44,002 nt of DNA, taken from positions 1 through 44,002 of the forward strand of contig JAFSLQ010000045.1 of the NCBI GenBank assembly GCA_017448355.1, in the 5' to 3' direction. A program made the position numbers and the translations under genes. Within the stretch, counting starts at the first letter, position 1. Every line of letters starts with the position of its first letter. Shown one piece after another: positions 24,701 to 33,229 of this stretch. The notes beneath the pieces were generated by a model. The model did not search any database and was not told where the DNA came from. It saw only the letters and a program-made list of their open reading frames with translations. The DNA is from Clostridia bacterium. GTDB taxonomy: Bacteria; Bacillota; Clostridia; Christensenellales; Borkfalkiaceae.

Positions 24701-25353
24701 TGAAGACGAATTTTAAAAAGATAGCAAAAGACGGGCTTATAACTTCTAACCCGACCTTAAAACTCGTACTCGGCACTTGCCCGACCTTAGCATTAACGAC
24801 CGCCGCTATGAACGGTATAGGTATGGGCTTGGCGGTAACATTCGTTTTAATTTGCAGTAACGTTATTATATCTTTACTTAAAAGGGCAATCCCAAAAGAA
24901 GTGCGTATTCCCGCGTTTATACTTGTTATCGCTACTTTCGTAACGATTGTAAGGCTTGCACTCGATTACTTTTTGCCCGATATCTACGAAAGTCTTGGGT
25001 TATATCTTCCCCTTATAGTCGTAAACTGCATTATCCTTGCGCGGGCGGAAAGTTTTGCAAGCAAAAACGGCGTTTTGGCGTCTGCCACGGACGGACTGTT
25101 TATGGGCATCGGTTTTACCCTTGCCTTAACTACGATGGGTGCTGTACGCGAAATTTTAGGTTCGGGCGCGATATTCGGTTATAAACTGTGGGGTTTTTCC
25201 ATAGGATTTTTCTCGTCCAGCGCGGGCGCATTCTTCACCTACGCTATGTTTATCTTACTGTTTGCGTTAATAACCGATAAAGCGGCGGAAAAATCAAGAA
25301 TTAAAAAATCCGCGAAAATCGGCGATTTTACCCAAACCAAGGAGGCGAAATAA
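24700..25353 (+). CDS. rnfE: Rnf complex subunit E
   Basis: Membrane subunit with six predicted spans, 217 residues, paralogous to RnfA. RnfA and RnfE form a pseudo-symmetric pair that holds an iron-sulphur centre through four cysteines in the membrane; C27 (LGTCPTLA) and C110 (VVNCIILA) are the matching cysteines here. The segment GATREI-like GAVREILGSGAIFG near 147-160 is also characteristic. It is separated from rnfA by one base. Confidence 0.95.
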   Translation: MKTNFKKIAKDGLITSNPTLKLVLGTCPTLALTTAAMNGIGMGLAVTFVLICSNVIISLLKRAIPKEVRIPAFILVIATFVTIVRLALDYFLPDIYESLGLYLPLIVVNCIILARAESFASKNGVLASATDGLFMGIGFTLALTTMGAVREILGSGAIFGYKLWGFSIGFFSSSAGAFFTYAMFILLFALITDKAAEKSRIKKSAKIGDFTQTKEAK

Positions 25354-25354
25354 G

Positions 25355-25963
25355 ATGGGACAGTTTTTAATGATTATCGTTTCCGCAGTTTTTATTAATA
25401 ACTTCGTAGTCGTTCAGTTTTTAGGCATATGCCCCTTTCTCGGCGTAAGCAAAGACTTTAAGTCGGCGCTCGGTATGGGGATAGCGGTTACCTTCGTTAT
25501 GACATTGACCTGCCTTATCACTTACCCTATTTACACCTTTTTACTCGTACCGCTTGGCTTAGAATTTATGGAAATAATCGTATTTATTTTCATAATCGCG
25601 TCTATCGTGCAAATGATAGAAATGGTATTAAAACGCTTTTCGCCAACACTTTATAACGCGATGGGAATTTATCTTCCTTTAATCACGACTAACTGCGCGG
25701 TTTTGGGCGCGGCGGAACTCGTTATCGACGGCGGGCAGATGGCGTCGCTTTTAGGTATTGCCGCCGACCAGATGAATATGGGCTACGCGGTGCTTTACGG
25801 ATTGTTCGCGGGACTTGGGTTTACGCTTGCGATTGTTTTAATGAGTGGGCTTCGCGAAAAGACAGCGCGTCTTAACGTCTCTAAACGACTTAAAGGTTTC
25901 CCTATCGCTATGCTTACCGCGACTTTTATCGCTATGGCGTTTTACGTATTTACGCTGATTTAA
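25355..25963 (+). CDS. rnfA: Rnf complex subunit A
   Basis: Partner of RnfE, 202 residues with six spans. The conserved cysteines C26 (LGICPFLG) and C114 (TTNCAVLG) provide the other half of the intramembrane iron-sulphur site. The family ends FVVVQFLG (near 17-24) and MSGLREK (near 163-169) are present. Part of the tightly spaced rnfCDGEAB unit, with rnfB 10 bases downstream. Confidence 0.95.
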   Translation: MGQFLMIIVSAVFINNFVVVQFLGICPFLGVSKDFKSALGMGIAVTFVMTLTCLITYPIYTFLLVPLGLEFMEIIVFIFIIASIVQMIEMVLKRFSPTLYNAMGIYLPLITTNCAVLGAAELVIDGGQMASLLGIAADQMNMGYAVLYGLFAGLGFTLAIVLMSGLREKTARLNVSKRLKGFPIAMLTATFIAMAFYVFTLI

Positions 25964-25973
25964 GGAGAGAAAA

Positions 25974-26789
25974 ATGCATAATTTACTTGCACAGGTTAAT
26001 TTAAATACTCTTTTCACGGTTGTCGGAATAGTTGCGGCGATAGCGATACTTTTTGCCGTACTTATAATGGTTGTTTCACATTTTACCGCGGTCAAAACCG
26101 ACGAAAAAGTAGAACAAATACAAGACCTTTTGTCTAATGCCAACTGCGGCGGATGCGGCTTTGCAGGCTGCGCGGATTTTGCAAAAGCGCTTGCCGAAGG
26201 CAAGGCGGATATATCTTCTTGCGGACCTACCGCAGGCGAGAATAAGGCGAAAATCGCCGCAATTTTAGGCAAATCTTTTTCGGTCGGCGGTGAACTTTGC
26301 GCGTTCGTCCATTGCATCGGCGGAAACGCTTGCGCGGATAAATTCCTTTACGTCGGCAACGAAGGTTGCGACGCTAAATGCTCTTTTGCGGGCGGAAATA
26401 AAGCGTGCGCTTTCGGGTGCTTGGGCGAAGGAACTTGCGCGTCCGTTTGCGATTACGACGCAATTAAAGTAGTGGACGGCGTGGCGCAAGTAAATCCGCA
26501 AAAATGCGTTGCGTGCGGCAAGTGCGTTAAGGCTTGTCCTAAGCACATTATAGAACTTTTACCGAAAGATATTAAAGTTGTTGTCGCTTGCTCGTCGCTT
26601 TTAAAGGGTAAGGACGTAATGGCTGCTTGTAAAAACGGCTGTATCGGTTGCGGGCTGTGCGCTAAAAACTGCCCCAAAAACGCGATAGAAATGGTCGACA
26701 ACCTGCCGAAAATAGATTACGCTAAATGCACGGGCTGTTTAACTTGCTCTCTCAAATGTCCGAGAAAATGTATTCGCGAAATAAAATAA
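25974..26789 (+). CDS. rnfB: Rnf complex subunit B, ferredoxin-oxidising iron-sulphur protein
   Basis: Entry point for electrons from reduced ferredoxin, 271 residues. An N-terminal membrane helix (about 14-36) is followed by the 4Fe-4S domain CGGCGFAGC (C58, C61, C66, C83). Many further cysteines fall between 109 and 159. Ferredoxin motifs lie at C178/C181/C184/C188, C223/C226/C229/C233 and C252/C255/C258/C262. In GCLGEGTCASVCDYDAI the usual Pro after the last Cys is Asp (D160), a possible tuning of that cluster. AAGGAG precedes the ATG. It ends the operon at a strong terminator. Confidence 0.95.
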   Translation: MHNLLAQVNLNTLFTVVGIVAAIAILFAVLIMVVSHFTAVKTDEKVEQIQDLLSNANCGGCGFAGCADFAKALAEGKADISSCGPTAGENKAKIAAILGKSFSVGGELCAFVHCIGGNACADKFLYVGNEGCDAKCSFAGGNKACAFGCLGEGTCASVCDYDAIKVVDGVAQVNPQKCVACGKCVKACPKHIIELLPKDIKVVVACSSLLKGKDVMAACKNGCIGCGLCAKNCPKNAIEMVDNLPKIDYAKCTGCLTCSLKCPRKCIREIK

Positions 26790-26800
26790 AATTTTATTAA

Positions 26801-26835
26801 AAAGGGTGCGCCGCGAAAGTCGCGGCGCACCCTTT
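26801..26835. terminator. Bidirectional terminator between rnfB and yfcE-like gene
   Basis: Fifteen-pair stem AAAGGGTGCGCCGCG / CGCGGCGCACCCTTT with an AAAGT loop. T-rich tails follow on both strands, and convergent genes end on both sides. Confidence 0.93.
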
Positions 26836-26843
26836 TTAAATTT

Positions 26844-27380
26844 TTAAATGTTTTCTTCTTTAATAGTTGTGCCGTCAAGCGTCTTTAAGGTAAGAGTTTC
26901 GCCGTCCAGAATAAGATAACTATTCGGCGTATCGTTTTTAGGAAGCGATATAGAACCTGCGTTCGCCACGACGGTATTGTTTACCCTATCGATAAAACCC
27001 GTATGATAATGCCCGTACACCAAAGCGTCAAAGCGGGTTGAAGGCAAATTGTCTTTATTATAGACGTGTCCGTGCGTGCAAAAAACAGTCTTTTCCCCCG
27101 AAACTATCACCGTGTTATCTACAAAATCAAACTCGGAAATAAGCGTGTCCACGTCGCTGTCGCAGTTACCTTTTACAACTATTAGCCTGTCTTTTAAAGA
27201 GTTCAGCGTCTCGGCAACTTTCTGGGGCGCGTATTCTTCGGGAAAAGGATTTCTCGGCCCGTGATTATAAATATCGCCGAGAAGTATAAGTTTATCCGCC
27301 TTTTCCGCAATAAACCGTTCTTTAAGTTTTTCGGTAAAATGCGCCGAACCGTGAATATCCGAAGCAATTAAAAATTTCAT
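26844..27380 (-). CDS. yfcE: YfcE-like metallophosphoesterase
   Basis: Calcineurin-fold phosphodiesterase, 178 residues, highly similar in layout to E. coli YfcE. Metal ligands are D8 and H10 (SDIHG), D36 (LLGDIYNHGPRN), N72 of GNCDSD (71-76), H103/H105 (CTHGHVYN) and H124/H126 (YGHYH). It hydrolyses artificial phosphodiesters in vitro; the natural substrate is unknown. It is the last gene of a long minus-strand run, starting 8 bases after the asnA stop with AAGGTAAATT upstream. Confidence 0.88.
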   Translation of the reverse strand: MKFLIASDIHGSAHFTEKLKERFIAEKADKLILLGDIYNHGPRNPFPEEYAPQKVAETLNSLKDRLIVVKGNCDSDVDTLISEFDFVDNTVIVSGEKTVFCTHGHVYNKDNLPSTRFDALVYGHYHTGFIDRVNNTVVANAGSISLPKNDTPNSYLILDGETLTLKTLDGTTIKEENI

Positions 27381-27388
27381 AATTTACC

Positions 27389-28375
27389 TTATAATAAATT
27401 TATTCCCTGTTCTTCGTATTTTTTGACATCTTCGTCAGCCCAAATTGACGCTTGGACTTCGCCTATATGCGCCTTTTTCAAAAGGAACATACAAAGCCTT
27501 GACTGTCCTATGCCGCCGCCGATTGTTAAGGGTAGTTTCCCTGCTAAAATATCGCGGCAATATGGGTTTTCAAGTTTAAAGTTTTCCTTGCGCTTTTTAA
27601 GTTGACGGACTAAACTATTTTCGTCCACGCGTATGCCCATAGACGATACTTCGAACGCTAATCCCAAAACGTCGTACCAAAGCACTATATCGCCGTTCAA
27701 CTTCCAGTCGTCGTAGTCAGCCGCTCTGCCGTCGTGCGGCGCGCCATCCTTCAAATCCCAGCCTATCTGGTACACGAAAATCGCGCCGTACTTTTTAGCG
27801 GCGGCGTTTTCACGCTCTTTGCGAGAAAGTTCGGGGTACTCTTTTTCAAGCGCTTTCGTCGAAATAAAGGTGATGTCGTTGGGAAGTTCCGTTAAAACTT
27901 CGGGATACTTCGCGCCGACTTTTGCCGCAGTCTTTTTTATCGCTTTATAAACGCTTTTTACCGTCTTTTTAAGATATGAAAACTTGCGCTCGTCTCTTGA
28001 AATTATCTTTTCCCAGTCCCACTGGTCGACGTAGACGGAGTGAAGGGCGTCCAAAGTTTCGTCGCGGCGAATAGCGTTCATATCGGTGTAAAGACCGCTA
28101 CCGTGCTGAAAACCGTACTTTGCAAGCGCGTTCCGTTTCCATTTAGCAAGAGACTGCACTATTTCCACGTCCTTTTTAAGAGTTAAAATATCGAACCTTA
28201 CCGCCCGCTCCACACCGTTTAAGTTGTCGTTAAGTCCCGTAGACGGTTCGACGAAAAGCGGCGCGGATACGCGCGTTAAATTAAGTGCTTTTGCGAGTTC
28301 TTTTTCAAACTCGTCTTTAACGAATTTTATCGCTTTTTCGGTTTCTAAAAGTCCGAGTTTCGATTTGTATTGCAT
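27389..28375 (-). CDS. asnA: Aspartate-ammonia ligase (asparagine synthetase A)
   Basis: Makes asparagine from aspartate, ammonia and ATP; related in fold to class II tRNA synthetases. The ATG at 28375 is chosen over the upstream in-frame ATG at 28420 because CTAAGGAG lies just before it and residues MQYKSKLGLLETEKAI match family N-termini; the protein is then 328 residues, the normal size. Motifs SAPLFVEPSTGLNDNLNG (near 41) and the C-terminal GGGIGQSRLCMFLL are clear. Its start follows the rseC stop by four bases. Confidence 0.95.
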   Translation of the reverse strand: MQYKSKLGLLETEKAIKFVKDEFEKELAKALNLTRVSAPLFVEPSTGLNDNLNGVERAVRFDILTLKKDVEIVQSLAKWKRNALAKYGFQHGSGLYTDMNAIRRDETLDALHSVYVDQWDWEKIISRDERKFSYLKKTVKSVYKAIKKTAAKVGAKYPEVLTELPNDITFISTKALEKEYPELSRKERENAAAKKYGAIFVYQIGWDLKDGAPHDGRAADYDDWKLNGDIVLWYDVLGLAFEVSSMGIRVDENSLVRQLKKRKENFKLENPYCRDILAGKLPLTIGGGIGQSRLCMFLLKKAHIGEVQASIWADEDVKKYEEQGINLL

Positions 28376-28379
28376 AAAA

Positions 28380-28808
28380 TTACTCCTTAGTATCTGAATT
28401 TTCGGGCGAAAGTATCGCAACTATCCGCGAATTAAACGCGCCGACTTTATTTAGTTTTTTATCGATAAAGGAAAGTACAAAGTACCACGCCGCAACGAAT
28501 ATAACGCTTAAAACAAGTATCCATATTTCGCTTTTGATAAACAGATAGTTAATTAAAACGGCAACGCCTATCAGCAAAAGCGGAATAAAAAACGCAAGTA
28601 TCGTGCCTAAAAACTTGCCGCTTTCAGCACGTTCCACAATAACGTTGTCGCCGATTTTTGCGCCGACCGTATTTTTAGCGTAAAACTCCGTTTTACCTGC
28701 GTTATCCTTAAAAAGACACAGCCCGCAACCGGCGCACTCTTCCTTTTTATCTACCGAAACGACGGCAACATCGCCCTTTATTTCGGTTAAAATGCCGATT
28801 TCCCGCAT
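28380..28808 (-). CDS. rseC: RseC/MucC family redox regulator
   Basis: Membrane protein of the SoxR-reducing/RseC family, 142 residues. The N-terminal cytoplasmic part holds a cysteine cluster C25-x2-C28-x2-C31 (ECAGCGLC). Two membrane helices span about 66-90 and 94-115. In E. coli, RseC works with the Rsx (Rnf-like) complex to keep SoxR reduced. Here the rnf operon ends only about 1.6 kb away on the opposite strand. Its ATG overlaps the hisS stop as TAATG. Confidence 0.88.
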   Translation of the reverse strand: MREIGILTEIKGDVAVVSVDKKEECAGCGLCLFKDNAGKTEFYAKNTVGAKIGDNVIVERAESGKFLGTILAFFIPLLLIGVAVLINYLFIKSEIWILVLSVIFVAAWYFVLSFIDKKLNKVGAFNSRIVAILSPENSDTKE

Positions 28809-30052
28809 TATTTTAAGAACTCCGCAAGTTCTTGAAAGGGAACTTCTTTTTCTTCGCCGCTTAACATATTTTTAAGTTTTACCGCCCCGCGCGAAAGTTC
28901 GTCAGAACCTATTACCGCCACAAAACGCGCGCCGAGTTTATCCGCGTACTTAAACTGCGCCTTAATGCCGCGATTCATATAATCGGTGTCGGCGATAACA
29001 CCGCTTTTTCTAAGCATAGAAACGAGTTCAAAGGCTTTTATCCGCGCGTCGTCGCCCATCGGCGCAACGTAAACGGTAAGTCCGTCTTCGTTTTTGATTT
29101 CGCCCGTACTTTCAAGTAATAGTAAAAGTCTTTCTATCCCCGCGGCAAAACCGATGCCGGGGACTTTACCGCCGCCGAATTCTGCCACCAACCCGTCGTA
29201 CCTGCCGCCGCCGAGAACCGTCCCCTGCGCGCCGATATTTTCGGACACGAATTCAAACACCGTTTTGGTATAATAATCCAGACCCCTTACGATTTTCGGA
29301 TTAATTTTATATTCTACACCCGATAATGTAAGTAACTTTTTAACCTGTTCAAAGTGCGCTTTACAGTCGTCGCAAAGATAGTCGAGTATCGACGGCGCGT
29401 TTTCGGTTATCTTCTTGCAACTATCGTTTTTACAATCTAATATGCGCATCGGGTTCTTGTCGAACCTGTCTTTACAAAGGTCGCAAAGTCCGTCATAATT
29501 TGCTTTTAAGTACTCTTTAAGCGCCTTATGATATTCCTTTCTGCACTCTTTGCACCCGATACTGTTTATATAAAGCGTAACGTTTTTTACGCCTAAGTTG
29601 TCGAGAAAAGTTTTCGCAAGTAAAATAACTTCCGCGTCAATTCCCGCGCTTTCCGCACCGAAAAACTCCACGCCGAACTGGTGAAACTCTCTCAGTCTTC
29701 CCGCCTGCGGTCTCTCATAGCGGAAACAAGGCGTTATATAGTAGGTTTTAAGGGGCAAAGCCGCCGCGTAAAGTCCGCTTTCCACGAACGCGCGCACAAC
29801 CCCCGCCGTGCCTTCGGGTTTAAGGGTAATACTTCTGCCGCCTTTATCGAGAAAAGTATACATCTCTTTATTGACGATATCGGTAGTCTCCCCCACCCCG
29901 CGCGAAAACACTTCCGTATGTTCAAACATCGGCGTGCGTATCTCTCTCACATTGAAAGTCTTTGCCGTTTCGCGCGCAACGCGCTCTACAAACTGCCATC
30001 TGTAAGAATTTTCAGGCAGCACGTCCTTCGTGCCTTTCGGTAATGTTATCAT
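28808..30052 (-). CDS. hisS: Histidyl-tRNA synthetase
   Basis: Charges tRNA-His. Class II motifs: the N-terminal PKGTKDVLPENSYRW, motif 2 TLKPEGTAGVVRA with CFRYERPQAGRLREFHQFG, the histidine-specific RGLDYYTKTVFEF, VLGGGRYDGL, and motif 3 GIGFAAGIERLLLL. The inserted domain (about 165-235) holds several CxxC pairs (CKEC, CDLC, CDDC), a Cys-rich form seen in many Firmicutes that may bind zinc. Length 414. The SD is GGAAGAA, and it follows hslU by 17 bases. Confidence 0.96.
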   Translation of the reverse strand: MITLPKGTKDVLPENSYRWQFVERVARETAKTFNVREIRTPMFEHTEVFSRGVGETTDIVNKEMYTFLDKGGRSITLKPEGTAGVVRAFVESGLYAAALPLKTYYITPCFRYERPQAGRLREFHQFGVEFFGAESAGIDAEVILLAKTFLDNLGVKNVTLYINSIGCKECRKEYHKALKEYLKANYDGLCDLCKDRFDKNPMRILDCKNDSCKKITENAPSILDYLCDDCKAHFEQVKKLLTLSGVEYKINPKIVRGLDYYTKTVFEFVSENIGAQGTVLGGGRYDGLVAEFGGGKVPGIGFAAGIERLLLLLESTGEIKNEDGLTVYVAPMGDDARIKAFELVSMLRKSGVIADTDYMNRGIKAQFKYADKLGARFVAVIGSDELSRGAVKLKNMLSGEEKEVPFQELAEFLK

Positions 30053-30069
30053 AATTTCTTCCGTTTAAG

Positions 30070-31380
30070 TTATAATATATATTTTTTAAGGTCTTTCGAC
30101 TTCTTTTCCGCGCCGAGTTTATTCTCTACGAACGCTTTATCCACTACCACCTTATATGCAGGTTGGTCTCCGCCGGCGTTATAAGAAACGTCTTCAAGGA
30201 GTTCTTCCATCACGGTATGAAGCCGTCTTGCACCGATATCTTCGCTAGTCGCGTTCATATCTTCGGCAACGCCCGCCACTTCTTCTATTGCGTCGTCGGT
30301 AAATTCAAGTTCCACGCCGTCGACTTCCAAAAGCGTCGCGTACTGCTTGGTTATGGCGTTGGTGGTGTTGGTTAAAATCTCTATAAAGTCTTTCTTCGTT
30401 AAACTGTCAAGTTCCACAAGTATCGGAAATCTCCCCTGTAATTCGGGAATCAAATCGGACACCTTTGACACGTGGAACGCGCCCGCCGCAATAAACAGGA
30501 TATAATCGGTCTTAATCGAACCGTACTTTGTAACGACGGTAGAACCTTCGACAATCGGAAGTATATCCCTTTGCACCCCTTCGCGCGAAACGTCCTGCCC
30601 GCCCGAACTCGTGCCTTTTGCCGCGATTTTATCTATTTCGTCGATGAAAATTATGCCTTCTTGTTCTGCGCGGCGTATTGCTTCTTCGTTCACGGAATCT
30701 TTGTCGATAAGTTTATCCGCTTCTTCGTCAATTAAATACTGGCGCGCTTCTTTTACGGTCAGTTTTCTCCTTTTTTTCTTCTTCGGCAACATATCGCCGA
30801 AAATACTGCCTATGCTTATTTCAGCACCGCCGGGAACAAGTTCCATGGGTTTCGGCGCGTCAACGAGTTCTAATTCTATTACTTCGTTGTCGTAATAGCC
30901 CTTTTTAAGTCCTTCGGCTATGTTTTGCTCGAAAATGTCCGTCGGGGTTTCGCCCTTGTCCATTTTGCGGCTGTCGGCAAGAATTTTAACGAGTTTTGCG
31001 TCAACGGTCGCGCCAGCCTTTTCCATAACCTTTTTAAATCTCTCTTCCTTAACAAGGCGAACGGAACACTCGACTAAATCCCTTATCATACTCTCAACGT
31101 CTCTGCCGACGTATCCAACTTCGGTATATTTCGTCGCTTCGACTTTGATAAAGGGTGCGCCTACGAGTTTGGCAAGTCGCCTTGCTATCTCCGTTTTACC
31201 GACGCCCGTCGGACCTTTCATTATTATATTTTTGGGTGTAATTTCTTCCATTTCCGCCTTTGAAAGTTTACTGCGGCGGTAACGGTTTCTAAGGGCGATG
31301 GCAACCGCCTTTTTCGCTTCCTTTTGACCTATGATATATTTATCCAGTTCTTCGACTATTTGTTTGGGACTTAAATCCAT
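30070..31380 (-). CDS. hslU: HslU (ClpY) ATPase of the HslUV protease
   Basis: AAA+ unfoldase that feeds substrates to HslV. With the ATG at 31380, chosen because a TAAGGAGG site lies directly upstream, the protein has 436 residues. Walker A GPTGVGKT is at 56-63, the pore loop GYVGRD near 87, and Walker B IIFIDEIDKIA near 240. An I domain insert lies between them. The upstream in-frame start at 31434 lies inside hslV and lacks support. The C-terminal DLKKYIL tail fits the HslV-docking end. Confidence 0.96.
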   Translation of the reverse strand: MDLSPKQIVEELDKYIIGQKEAKKAVAIALRNRYRRSKLSKAEMEEITPKNIIMKGPTGVGKTEIARRLAKLVGAPFIKVEATKYTEVGYVGRDVESMIRDLVECSVRLVKEERFKKVMEKAGATVDAKLVKILADSRKMDKGETPTDIFEQNIAEGLKKGYYDNEVIELELVDAPKPMELVPGGAEISIGSIFGDMLPKKKKRRKLTVKEARQYLIDEEADKLIDKDSVNEEAIRRAEQEGIIFIDEIDKIAAKGTSSGGQDVSREGVQRDILPIVEGSTVVTKYGSIKTDYILFIAAGAFHVSKVSDLIPELQGRFPILVELDSLTKKDFIEILTNTTNAITKQYATLLEVDGVELEFTDDAIEEVAGVAEDMNATSEDIGARRLHTVMEELLEDVSYNAGGDQPAYKVVVDKAFVENKLGAEKKSKDLKKYIL

Positions 31381-31391
31381 ACCGTGCCTCC

Positions 31392-31925
31392 TTATAACAC
31401 TTCGCAAGTAATGTGTCCGTTTGTAAAGACGCATATTTCGCTTGCGATTTTAAGCGATTTTTTGGCTATTTCTTCGGCGCTGTAATCCGTTTCCTGAGAA
31501 AGAGCGCGCGCCGCGGCAAGCGCATAATTCCCGCCGCTGCCTATCGCGCAAACGCCGTCTTCGGGTTCAATTACTTCGCCCGTGCCCGAAACGATTAAAA
31601 GGCTGTCCTTATCCGCGGTTATCATCATCGCTTCTAACTTTCTGACCTTGTCCGAACGCCAAAGTTCGGCAAGTTCCACCGCGCTGCGCATTAAATTGCC
31701 CGAATACTTGTTCAGCATTTCTTCAAACCGCTCCGAAAGGGTGAACGCGTCCGCGACCGAACCCGCAAACCCGAAAATCACGCTACCGTTATATATTCTT
31801 CTGACCTTGACGGCGTTGTTCTTAAAAATTATCGACTGCGACATAGTAACCTGTCCGTCGCCCGCTATTGCCGTATGCCCGTCCTTTTTGACGGCGCAAA
31901 TGGTCGTTCCCATAAATTCGTTCAT
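31392..31925 (-). CDS. hslV: HslV (ClpQ) peptidase of the HslUV protease
   Basis: Proteasome-like dodecameric peptidase. The MNEFMG leader is followed by Thr7-Thr8-Ile (TTICAV), Thr7 being the expected N-terminal nucleophile after processing. Further signatures are GDGQVTM (23-29), [12 protein letters not shown] and [16 protein letters not shown]. Length 177. The ATG overlaps the trmFO stop as ATGA, with GGAG seven bases before it. In Bacillus the site is Ser rather than Thr; this one is the canonical Thr form. Confidence 0.96.
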   Translation of the reverse strand: MNEFMGTTICAVKKDGHTAIAGDGQVTMSQSIIFKNNAVKVRRIYNGSVIFGFAGSVADAFTLSERFEEMLNKYSGNLMRSAVELAELWRSDKVRKLEAMMITADKDSLLIVSGTGEVIEPEDGVCAIGSGGNYALAAARALSQETDYSAEEIAKKSLKIASEICVFTNGHITCEVL

Positions 31926-33229
31926 AAATTTTCTCCTTCACTGATTTCCGATTTAAATTGTCTTACTGCGGCTAAACTCCGCTCCGCCATAAGGCGTTTT
32001 CTTTCCTTTTTATCCTTTACGCTTATCGGCGGAAGAATTCCGAAATTCGCGTTCATAGGCTCAAAATCTTTATTTTCCGTCGTTATATACCTTGAAAGCG
32101 CGCCGAGTACCGTGTTTTCCGAGATTAAAATCTCGTTTTTGCCCGAAAGTTTTCTCTCTAAATATATCGCGGCGAGAAGCCCCGACCCCGCACTTTCGAC
32201 GTAGCCTTCTACCCCCGTAATTTGCCCCGCAATAAAAACGCTTGGGCGGGTTTTAAAAGAATAGTCGACGTTTAACGCCTTCGGCGAATTAATAAACGTG
32301 TTTCTATGCATAACGCCATACCGTAAAAACTCGGCGTTTTTAAGCGCGGGAATCATCGAAAACACACGCTTTTGTTCGGCAAATTTTAAATTCGTCTGAA
32401 AGCCTACCATATTGTACATTGTGCCGACCTGGTCTTCTCTCCGAAGTTGCAACGTGGCATACGCCCACCTTCCCGTCTTCGGGTCGTCAAGACCTACGGG
32501 TTTTAACGGTCCGAAACGCAAAGTGTCTTTGCCCCTTGCCGCCATTATTTCAACCGGCATACAGCCTTCGAATACGTCTGACTTTTCAAACTCGTGAAGC
32601 GTAGCCCGTTCGGCACTTATAAGCGCGTCATAAAATGCTTGGTACTCGTCTTTATTCATCGGACAGTTTATGTGGTCGCCGTCGCCCTTACCGTATCTGT
32701 CGCCTTTAAAAGCGTACTCCATATCAATACTGTCCGCCGCGATAATAGGCGCGGAAGCGTCATAAAAATACATAGCGCCCGCAAGGGCTTTTATGTCTTC
32801 CGCAAGCGGTGCGGTGGTCAAAGGTCCTGTCGCTATAAGGGTATAACCGCCATCAGGAATTTTCGTTATTTCTTCCGCAATACACTCGATATTCTTATGC
32901 GATTTGATTTTATCCGTTATATAGCGGGAAAACTCTTCGCGATTAACCGCAAGCGCGCCGCCGGCGGGAACTTTTGAAACTTCCGCCGCTTCCATCGTAA
33001 GAGAACCTAAAAGGCGCATCTCTTCTTTAAGTAGTCCCGCCGCGTTGCCGAACACGTCGGCGGACTTTAACGAGTTAGAACACACGAGTTCGGCAAAATT
33101 TTCGCTTTTATGCGCGGGTGTAAAGGCTTTGGGTTTAATATCGTAAAGCACGACTTTTACCCCGCGATTTGCAAGATAATATGCCGCTTCTACCCCGCTA
33201 AGCCCCGCGCCGATTACTTTAACCTTCAT
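31922..33229 (-). CDS. trmFO: tRNA (m5U54) methyltransferase TrmFO, folate-dependent
   Basis: Flavoprotein that methylates U54 of the tRNA T-loop using methylenetetrahydrofolate and FADH2. The N-terminal dinucleotide-binding motif is [14 protein letters not shown] (7-20), followed by the family [10 protein letters not shown] (near 48-57), and later NRDEY-like [13 protein letters not shown] and [14 protein letters not shown]. Length 435. It overlaps topA by 11 bases and hslV by 4. Position between topA and hslV matches the Bacillus gid-clpQY neighbourhood. Confidence 0.96.
   Translation of the reverse strand: MKVKVIGAGLSGVEAAYYLANRGVKVVLYDIKPKAFTPAHKSENFAELVCSNSLKSADVFGNAAGLLKEEMRLLGSLTMEAAEVSKVPAGGALAVNREEFSRYITDKIKSHKNIECIAEEITKIPDGGYTLIATGPLTTAPLAEDIKALAGAMYFYDASAPIIAADSIDMEYAFKGDRYGKGDGDHINCPMNKDEYQAFYDALISAERATLHEFEKSDVFEGCMPVEIMAARGKDTLRFGPLKPVGLDDPKTGRWAYATLQLRREDQVGTMYNMVGFQTNLKFAEQKRVFSMIPALKNAEFLRYGVMHRNTFINSPKALNVDYSFKTRPSVFIAGQITGVEGYVESAGSGLLAAIYLERKLSGKNEILISENTVLGALSRYITTENKDFEPMNANFGILPPISVKDKKERKRLMAERSLAAVRQFKSEISEGENL

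Noticed and set aside
31905-31913. Alternative hslV start at Met5, giving MGTT
   Set aside because: The good ribosome site and ATGA overlap support the first ATG; both give the same mature Thr-Thr end.
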